Shown here: positions 6,574-10,868 of the stretch, one piece after another
Position numbering within the stretch: position 1 is the first letter of the stretch
Layout: each line of letters opens with the position of its first letter
DNA from: Burkholderiales bacterium
GTDB lineage: Bacteria; Pseudomonadota; Gammaproteobacteria; Burkholderiales; SG8-39
Direction: 5' to 3'
Length of the DNA stretch: 10,868 bases
Assembly: GCA_005777205.1 (NCBI GenBank)
Contig: SXNB01000100.1
Location: 1 to 10,868, forward strand
Program-made: the position numbers and the translations under genes
Notes under the pieces: model-generated
What the model was told of the DNA's origin: nothing
Seen by the model: the letters and a program-made list of their open reading frames with translations, nothing else
The model's database searches: none

Positions 6574-7680
6574 CTACCAGCCGCCGAAGCGCGGCCAGGT
6601 CGCGCGCAGCTCGCGCGAACCCTCAACAACGTGGTAGCGGTCGTGCTGCGCGCCAGTGGCGCAGGCGTGGTTGGGCAGGATGCGCAGGCGCGCGCCTACG
6701 GGAAGATTGGGTGGCGACCCCCCGCCGCGCCGCGCGACAATCCCGTGCTCCTGGTTGGCCTCTGTGACGATGAGGTCCTCGATCGGCGCGCCGTCCAGGT
6801 CGCAGACCACGCCGTAGCCCTGGTCCACGCGCTGGCGCGCGGTGCCGCGGTCGCGCGACATCGCCATCCAGCCCGCGTCCACCAGGATCCAGCCCTTGTC
6901 AGCGCGGTGGCCGATCACCGTCGCCAGCACCGACAGGGCGAGGTCCTCCTGGCGGCAGACGTCGATGCCCGCCATGACGAGGTCGAAGAACACGAACACG
7001 CCGGCACGCACTTCGGTAGCGCCCGCGAGGTCGCGGGCGAAATGCGCGGTCGGTGTCGAGCCGATGCTGACCGTTGGGGCCGCAAATCCCGCGTGGCGAA
7101 GCGCTTGCGCAGCCGCCACCGCACCGGCGCGTTCCTGCTCGGCGATGGCTTCAATCTCGGCGGTGCTGGCACTGTTGTAGGACCCGCCGGCGTGAGTGAG
7201 CACGCCCGCCGCGGTGCAGTCCGCCCTCTCCAGCGCTTGTGCGATGGCGCGCAACTGCGCGTCGTCGCCCGGTTTCACTCCAGCGCGGTGGCCGTCGGTG
7301 TCGATTTCAATCAATACCGGAAAGCCTGAGATTCCCTGCGCCGCCTCAACGCTGTCCACCAGCAGCGTCAGCCTCGCGCCGCGCGTCGCCAGCGCCTGTG
7401 CGCGCGCAAGTTTGTGGCGCTCGAAACCCACCGCGTACAGGATATCGCGGTAGCCGGCCTCGAAGAACTGCTCGGCCTCCCTAAGCGTGGACACCGTGAT
7501 CGGCGCTTGTTCGCCGCCCAGGACCAGCGTCGCAACTTCGGCGCATTTCGCCGTTTTCACGTGCAGGCGTAGCGGTACCCCGAGCGTAGCGAGATGCGCT
7601 TTCAGCCGCGCCGCATTCGCCGCCACCTTGGCGCGATCCATGACGAGGGCGGGCGTGTCGAGGTCGTCTAGCGTGGTCAT
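6574..7680 (-). CDS. DSD1-type PLP enzyme: D-serine dehydratase / D-threonine aldolase-like (alanine racemase N-terminal fold)
   Basis: The 368-aa protein opens with L-D-D-L-D-T-P-A-L-V-M-D, typical of this fold-III PLP family. The Schiff-base lysine should be K42 in R-L-H-V-K-T-A-K (usual form R-P-H-x-K-T-H-K). I-E-I-D-T-D-G-H-R-A-G-V, L-T-H-A-G-G-S-Y and S-I-G-S-T-P-T follow. The C-terminal beta domain has E-H312-G-I-V and P-N-H338-A-C340. In the family, D-serine dehydratase binds zinc by H-x-C and D-threonine aldolase binds a divalent metal by H-x-D, so the H-x-C here favours dehydration of D-serine or another beta-hydroxy-D-amino acid. ATG 7678-7680 is two bases after the HAD stop, with AGGA seven bases upstream. 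Neighbouring D-aminoacylase supports a D-amino-acid role. Exact substrate is unproven. Confidence 0.9.
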   Translation of the reverse strand: MTTLDDLDTPALVMDRAKVAANAARLKAHLATLGVPLRLHVKTAKCAEVATLVLGGEQAPITVSTLREAEQFFEAGYRDILYAVGFERHKLARAQALATRGARLTLLVDSVEAAQGISGFPVLIEIDTDGHRAGVKPGDDAQLRAIAQALERADCTAAGVLTHAGGSYNSASTAEIEAIAEQERAGAVAAAQALRHAGFAAPTVSIGSTPTAHFARDLAGATEVRAGVFVFFDLVMAGIDVCRQEDLALSVLATVIGHRADKGWILVDAGWMAMSRDRGTARQRVDQGYGVVCDLDGAPIEDLIVTEANQEHGIVARRGGGSPPNLPVGARLRILPNHACATGAQHDRYHVVEGSRELRATWPRFGGW

Positions 7681-7682
7681 GG

Positions 7683-8306
7683 TCAGTCCTGGAGGAGGGG
7701 GAGTAGTTCGCGCAGGGTGTGGCGCTCGGCGAAGGGTGCCGGTGCGTGCGGCGGCTTCGCGATACTGGCGCGGTTGTGCCACAGCGTTTGCATCCCGACC
7801 GCCGCGGTGCCGATGAGGTCAAATCCGGAGCCGGCGACGAAGGTGACGCAGTCGGGGTGCAGGCCGAGTTCGGCGAGGGCGAGGCGGTAGGGGACGGGAT
7901 TCGGCTTATAGAATCCGGCGCGCTCGGAGGTCACCACGACGTCAAATGGAACGCCGATGGCTGCCGCTGCGCGGCGTCCGAGTCGTTCCGAACAGTTGGT
8001 CACGACGCCGAGCCGGTACTTAGTCGCCAGCGCAGCAAGAAACTCGCGCGCATCGTCCCAGGGTTTCAGTTCATCCCAGATGGACTCCAGCGTGTCGGCA
8101 TGCGCGGCGGTGAGGCCCGTCGCATCCGCTGCTTCGCGAACCAGCGTTTCGTATGGCCGGTATGCGCCGCAGCCGTAAGTGAGCTCAAGGTAGGCCGCAC
8201 GCCATCGGCGGCCAACGTCGCGACTGCCCGCGGCGCGGTCCCATAAAGTCCAAGAATCCAGCAGTGCAGTGAGGAGATCAAACAGGACAGCTTCGCGGGT
8301 GGCCAT
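7683..8306 (-). CDS. HAD-superfamily hydrolase, 2-haloacid dehalogenase-like
   Basis: This 207-aa protein carries the HAD core: nucleophile D10 in V-L-F-D-L-L-T-A-L-L-D-S, motif II V-V-T-N-C-S106, motif III F-Y-K134-P-N-P-V-P-Y140, and motif IV F-V-A-G-S-G-F-D163. It lacks the second Asp of the D-x-D phosphatase signature. It also has R36 in R-W-R-A-A-Y-L-E-L, which corresponds to the halide/carboxylate-binding Arg region of L-2-haloacid dehalogenases. However the S-S-N-x-x-D of true dehalogenases reads A158-G-S160-G-F-D163, so two active-site polar residues differ and dehalogenation is uncertain. ATG 8304-8306 has no Shine-Dalgarno; a -10-like ATTATG complement lies just upstream. It precedes the PLP enzyme by two bases and is presumably translated with it. 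Confidence 0.87.
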   Translation of the reverse strand: MATREAVLFDLLTALLDSWTLWDRAAGSRDVGRRWRAAYLELTYGCGAYRPYETLVREAADATGLTAAHADTLESIWDELKPWDDAREFLAALATKYRLGVVTNCSERLGRRAAAAIGVPFDVVVTSERAGFYKPNPVPYRLALAELGLHPDCVTFVAGSGFDLIGTAAVGMQTLWHNRASIAKPPHAPAPFAERHTLRELLPLLQD

Positions 8307-8312
8307 GCATGA

Positions 8313-8318
8313 ATTATG
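8313..8318 (-). promoter_or_regulatory. possible -10 box (CATAAT on the minus strand) before the HAD gene
   Basis: On the minus strand CATAAT ends six bases before the ATG at 8306, a spacing that would start transcription at the start codon. No ribosome site is visible and no good -35 is found, so this rests on the -10 match and spacing only. If real, it would make the HAD-to-Bug genes a separate transcript from the tcuA-like gene. Confidence 0.3.
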
Positions 8319-8350
8319 CGGCAGGGCACAGGGCCGCTACGCCTGCCGGG

Positions 8351-8378
8351 CCCAATGTGCACGATCGTACACATTGGG
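8351..8378. promoter_or_regulatory. 28-bp near-perfect palindrome between the tcuA-like and HAD genes
   Basis: The arms CCCAATGTG and CACATTGGG flank a ten-base centre whose inner eight bases, ACGATCGT, are themselves palindromic; only one symmetric pair differs (C against A on the + strand). It begins eight bases after the stop of the flavoprotein gene and is centred 58 bases upstream of the HAD start codon. In minus-strand RNA the odd pair is a U-G wobble, giving a 12-bp stem with a GAUC loop. No U run follows, so it is not a standard intrinsic terminator. It could be an operator for a dimeric regulator or an intercistronic RNA hairpin. Confidence 0.8.
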
Positions 8379-8386
8379 GCTGCCTG

Positions 8387-9868
8387 CTAGGTCGATGCCG
8401 CAGCCGCTCCCGCGCTCCAGCCCGCGATCCTGCCGAACACCGAGCCGTTCGTTAGCCCTGTCCCGCCGGGATAGTTGAACCAGAAGATCCCGCCCACGAG
8501 CTCGCCCGCGGCATAGAGCCCCGGAATCGGCGGGCCGTCGGAGGACAGCACCTGTGCCTCGGTGTTGATCTTTAATCCGCCGAAGGTGAAGGTGACGCCG
8601 CAGGTGACGGCGTAGGCTTCGAAGGGCGGGGTGTCCAGGGTGTTGGCCCAGTTCGACTTCGGGATCTCCAGGCCCTTTGTGCCGCGCCCGTCCTTCACGT
8701 TCGGGTTGAACGGCACCGTGGTGTCCACGGCCGCGTTGTAGCGCTTGAGTTCTTCGAGCGCCGCAGCGTGGTTGGTGTCCTCGAGTTTCGACACCAGTTC
8801 CTCGAGGGTGTTGCCGACCCGCTTGGTCACCTGCCGAATTTTGTATTCGTCGCGCAGTTGCGCCTTCACCTTGGCGTCGAATATCTGCCACGCGAACTGC
8901 CCGGGCTGCGACAGGATCACGCGCCCGTACTTGGCGTAGGTGTAGTTCCTGAAGTCCGCGCCCTCGTCGACGAAACGGCGGCCTTCGGCATTAATGTAAA
9001 CGCCCCAGGGGTAGGAGTGCTTCTGAAACTGGTCGCCCACCGCAAGGTCGCCGAACTCCGGGGCGTTGCGCTCCCAGGCCACCGCATGGCAGCCGGACCA
9101 GTTACCGGTGGGGGCCGCCCCTGCGTCGAGGGCCATGCGAATGCCGTCGCCGGTGTTGAAGCGGGTGCCGCGCACCTTGGCCAGTTCCCAGCCCGCCCCC
9201 AGATAGCGCGTGCGCATCTCGGGGCTGGACTGGAAGCCGCCGGCGGCGAGCACCACGGCCTTGGCCTGCACGGTCTTCGTCTTGCCCTGGTGGCGCACCA
9301 CAACGCCCTTGGCGCCGTCATCGTCGATGACGAGCGACTGCGCGCGCGCCTCGAACCAGACTTCGATGCTGTTCTTCTTTGCAATCGTGGTCAGGGATTC
9401 CACCAGGCCGGGGCCGCCGCCGATGGCCTCCACCGTCAGGCCGCCCCAGAACTTGAAGCGGCCGTTGATGTTGAACGCCTGCCGGCCCCAGGCGGCGGTG
9501 AAGCGCACACCCTTCTCACGCATCCAGGTCACGGTCTCCAGGCTTTTCTTGACCAGGATCTCGGTCAGGTCCGGGTCGCAGCGGTACTCGGTAACTCGCG
9601 CCATGTCGTCGAGGAACTGGTCCTCGGTGTAGGTGCCAAAGTCGGTGCGTGCGATTTCCTCCGGCGAGAGGTCTGGCATCACCTTCTTCAGGTCCTCCAC
9701 CCCGGCGTAGGCCACGCGCATCAGGCCTGCCGTAAAGCGCGAATTGCCGCCGGCGCCCTCTTCCGGCGAGCGCTCCAGCACCAGCACCTTCGACACCTTC
9801 TCGCGCGCGGCCAGCGCCGCGCAGAACGCGGCGTTGCCGGCGCCGATCACCACGACGTCGTACTGCAT
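8387..9868 (-). CDS. tcuA-like: FAD-dependent tricarballylate dehydrogenase-like flavoprotein (TcuA / fumarate reductase flavoprotein family)
   Basis: This 493-aa flavoprotein starts with a Rossmann dinucleotide-binding segment, Y-D-V-V-V-I-G-A-G-N-A-A-F, with E32 at the end of the second strand. The family pattern G-A-G-G-N-S-R-F-T-A-G follows at 38-48. A-V-V-L-A-A-G-G-F and N-T-G-D-G-I-R-M-A lie in the middle. The C-terminal FAD motif is G-L-Y-A-A-G-E-L-V-G-G-I-F-W-F-N-Y-P-G-G-T-G-L-T-N-G-S-V-F-G-R-I-A-G. This is the arrangement of TcuA, which oxidises tricarballylate to cis-aconitate, and of related fumarate-reductase-type dehydrogenases. The partner TcuB is not in the window. I prefer ATG 9866-9868, which overlaps the Bug stop by one base (TGATG), over the in-frame TTG one codon earlier. 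The stop is TAG at 8387-8389. The true substrate may differ; other 3-ketosteroid or succinate-type members are alternatives. Confidence 0.88.
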   Translation of the reverse strand: MQYDVVVIGAGNAAFCAALAAREKVSKVLVLERSPEEGAGGNSRFTAGLMRVAYAGVEDLKKVMPDLSPEEIARTDFGTYTEDQFLDDMARVTEYRCDPDLTEILVKKSLETVTWMREKGVRFTAAWGRQAFNINGRFKFWGGLTVEAIGGGPGLVESLTTIAKKNSIEVWFEARAQSLVIDDDGAKGVVVRHQGKTKTVQAKAVVLAAGGFQSSPEMRTRYLGAGWELAKVRGTRFNTGDGIRMALDAGAAPTGNWSGCHAVAWERNAPEFGDLAVGDQFQKHSYPWGVYINAEGRRFVDEGADFRNYTYAKYGRVILSQPGQFAWQIFDAKVKAQLRDEYKIRQVTKRVGNTLEELVSKLEDTNHAAALEELKRYNAAVDTTVPFNPNVKDGRGTKGLEIPKSNWANTLDTPPFEAYAVTCGVTFTFGGLKINTEAQVLSSDGPPIPGLYAAGELVGGIFWFNYPGGTGLTNGSVFGRIAGWSAGAAAAST

Positions 9869-10824
9869 CAATCGGCCTTGATGCCCGCGGTGCGCACGAC
9901 CTTGCTCCAGCGGTCCTGCTCGCGCTTGATGAACGCGGCGTACTCCGCCGCCGTCGAGCCAACCGCCTCGGCGTCGTCGGCAGCGAAGCGCTCGGCCACT
10001 CGCGGGCTCTTCGCCGCCTTGGCGGCTTCTTCAGCCAGGCGCCTGATGATGGCCTCTGAGGTCTTTCCCGGCGCATTGAGGCCGTACCACTGCGAGTGCT
10101 CGAACCCAGCGTAGCCCTGCTCGGCCACCGTCGCCACTTCGGGCATGGTGGGCAAGCGTTTCGTGCCGGCCGCCGCGATGACGCGCAGCTTGCCGCTCTT
10201 CACGTGCGGCATCAGCGGCGGGGTGCCCGCGGCGGCGGCCTGCGTGCGGCCGACGATCAGGTCGGCGACGTTGGGGCCGGTGCCCTTGTACGGTACGTGC
10301 TGAATGTCCAGGCTCGCCACCTGCTTCAGGTATTCCATGGCGAGGTGCCCGGCCGAGCCGTTGCCCGCGCTGCCGTAGAAGAGCTTGCCAGGCTGCGCCT
10401 TCGCCAGCGCGACGAACTCTCGCAGGTCCTTCGCCGGGACGCTCTCGTGCACCACGAAGATGGAGGGCACCAGCGCGAGCAGCGACACCGCGGCGAAATC
10501 GGCGTTGGTGTCGAACGGCAGTTTCGAGTACATGAACGGGTTCACCGCCAGCGTGCCGATGTGGCCGATGATCAGCGTGTAGCCGTCGGGATCGGCGCGC
10601 GCCACCTCCTGCATCGCGAGGTTGCCGCCGGCGCCGCCCTTGTTGTCGACGATGATGTTCTGGCCCAGGCCCTTCTCCATTTCCGCAGCAATCGAGCGCG
10701 CGACGATGGAGGAACTGCCGCCCGGAGCGAACGGGACGACGAGGCGGATGGGCTTGGTGGGGTAGGTCTGGGCGTGCGCGGCGAGCGCGAGCATGCACGA
10801 CAACAAGACAATCAGGCGTTTGAT
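9868..10824 (-). CDS. Bug/TctC family periplasmic substrate-binding protein with apparent AUC start codon
   Basis: The protein has the family course: Q-T-Y-P-T-K-P-I-R-L-V-V-P-F-A-P-G-G, V-D-N-K-G-G-A-G-G-N-L-A, A-D-P-D-G-Y-T-L, Y-G-S-A-G-N-G-S-A-G-H-L, H-V-P-Y-K-G-T-G-P-N and V-R-T-A-G-I-K-A-D. The first ordinary start codons in frame are TTG at 10806 or 10803, which leave a signal peptide with no positive charge. Reading from ATC 10822-10824 gives (M/I)KRLIVLLSCMLALAAHA|QTYPTK, an excellent signal peptide, with AAGGA five bases upstream and a total of 318 residues. I therefore place the start at this AUC. In the P-G-G-x-x-D motif the Asp is Ser39 (PGGSSS), unlike the other two Bug proteins here. 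Translation is coupled to the tcuA-like gene (TGATG). It probably supplies the carboxylate that the flavoprotein oxidises. Confidence 0.9.
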   Translation of the reverse strand: MKRLIVLLSCMLALAAHAQTYPTKPIRLVVPFAPGGSSSIVARSIAAEMEKGLGQNIIVDNKGGAGGNLAMQEVARADPDGYTLIIGHIGTLAVNPFMYSKLPFDTNADFAAVSLLALVPSIFVVHESVPAKDLREFVALAKAQPGKLFYGSAGNGSAGHLAMEYLKQVASLDIQHVPYKGTGPNVADLIVGRTQAAAAGTPPLMPHVKSGKLRVIAAAGTKRLPTMPEVATVAEQGYAGFEHSQWYGLNAPGKTSEAIIRRLAEEAAKAAKSPRVAERFAADDAEAVGSTAAEYAAFIKREQDRWSKVVRTAGIKAD

Positions 10825-10829
10825 GGTGT

Positions 10830-10834
10830 TCCTT
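10830..10834 (-). promoter_or_regulatory. ribosome binding site AAGGA that points to an AUC start
   Basis: AAGGA on the minus strand sits five bases before ATC 10822-10824, and is too far (23 bases) from the nearest TTG codon. It directly follows the stop of the upstream gene (10836-10838). Confidence 0.65.
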
Positions 10835-10835
10835 T

Positions 10836-10868
10836 CTAGAACTGGTATTTGCGCAGCCCGCCGTCCAC
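10836..10868 (-). CDS. C-terminal tail of the upstream operon gene, possibly a short-chain dehydrogenase
   Basis: Ten codons read VDGGLRKYQF followed by TAG at 10836-10838, on the minus strand and cut by the window edge. A V-D-G-G close to the C-terminus is common in short-chain dehydrogenase/reductases, but ten residues cannot prove it. Its stop is 11 bases before the AUC start of the Bug gene and the Bug ribosome site lies in between, so the two are very likely co-transcribed. Confidence 0.5.
   Translation of the reverse strand: MDGGLRKYQF

Noticed and set aside
5399..6637. A 412-codon + strand open frame
   Set aside because: Antisense shadow of the D-aminoacylase, which has all its catalytic motifs in the minus frame.
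7681..7782. N-terminal extension of the PLP enzyme upstream of ATG 7680
   Set aside because: It would overlap the HAD gene by about 100 bases with Pro/Arg-rich sequence unlike the family; ATG 7680 has AGGA and starts at the family's usual point.
8351..8378. Palindrome as a classical Rho-independent terminator
   Set aside because: The stem is strong but no U-rich tract follows on either strand.
8768..10114. A 448-codon + strand open frame
   Set aside because: Antisense shadow of the flavoprotein and the adjoining Bug gene; His/Ala/Gly/Val-rich with no motifs.
10790..10809. Lipoprotein signal (LLSC) in the Bug protein at 10824
   Set aside because: The lipobox is poor (Leu at -2) and a normal A-H-A cleavage site follows, as in the other Bug proteins.

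Overview
This 10.9 kb window is GC-rich, densely packed bacterial DNA. It has three complete genes for Bug/TctC-type periplasmic binding proteins of the tripartite tricarboxylate transporter (TTT) family, and probably the tail of a fourth. Bug families this expanded are typical of Burkholderiales (Comamonadaceae or Alcaligenaceae-like betaproteobacteria), so a betaproteobacterial chromosome or metagenome contig is the best guess. I saw no rRNA, tRNA, CRISPR array, insertion sequence or integrase.

Layout. The + strand starts with a gene tail (2-73). A minus-strand transglutaminase-like protein (77-727) follows and is divergent from a two-gene + strand operon: a uroporphyrinogen-decarboxylase-superfamily enzyme (761-1744) overlapping by ATGA with a Bug binding protein (1741-2700). 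From 2697 to 3479 lies debris: the 3' half of a DODA/LigB-type extradiol dioxygenase on the minus strand, joined head to head with the 3' third of an M24 metallopeptidase on the + strand. Both have lost their 5' ends at one junction near 3090-3135.

From 10868 down to 3526 the minus strand carries a tight same-direction gene string: a gene tail ending VDGGLRKYQF (perhaps an SDR), a Bug protein whose best start codon is AUC, a TcuA-like flavoprotein dehydrogenase, then (after an 80-nt gap with a near-perfect 28-bp palindrome) a HAD hydrolase of the 2-haloacid dehalogenase type, a D-serine dehydratase/D-threonine aldolase-like PLP enzyme, an N-acyl-D-amino-acid deacylase, an uncharacterised 203-aa protein and a second Bug protein. 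Most junctions are overlaps or gaps under 15 nt.

How the genes may work together (inference): the minus-strand string looks like catabolic modules, each with its own periplasmic binder. One pairs a carboxylate-binding Bug protein with a flavin dehydrogenase of the tricarballylate type. The other could deacylate an N-acyl-D-amino acid, then dehydrate or cleave the freed beta-hydroxy-D-amino acid. No TctA/TctB membrane subunits are present, so the binding proteins would have to use permeases encoded elsewhere. The most notable points are the AUC start, the palindrome between tcuA-like and HAD genes, the head-to-head double truncation, and the UroD-like enzyme with a possible His-x-His...Cys metal site.
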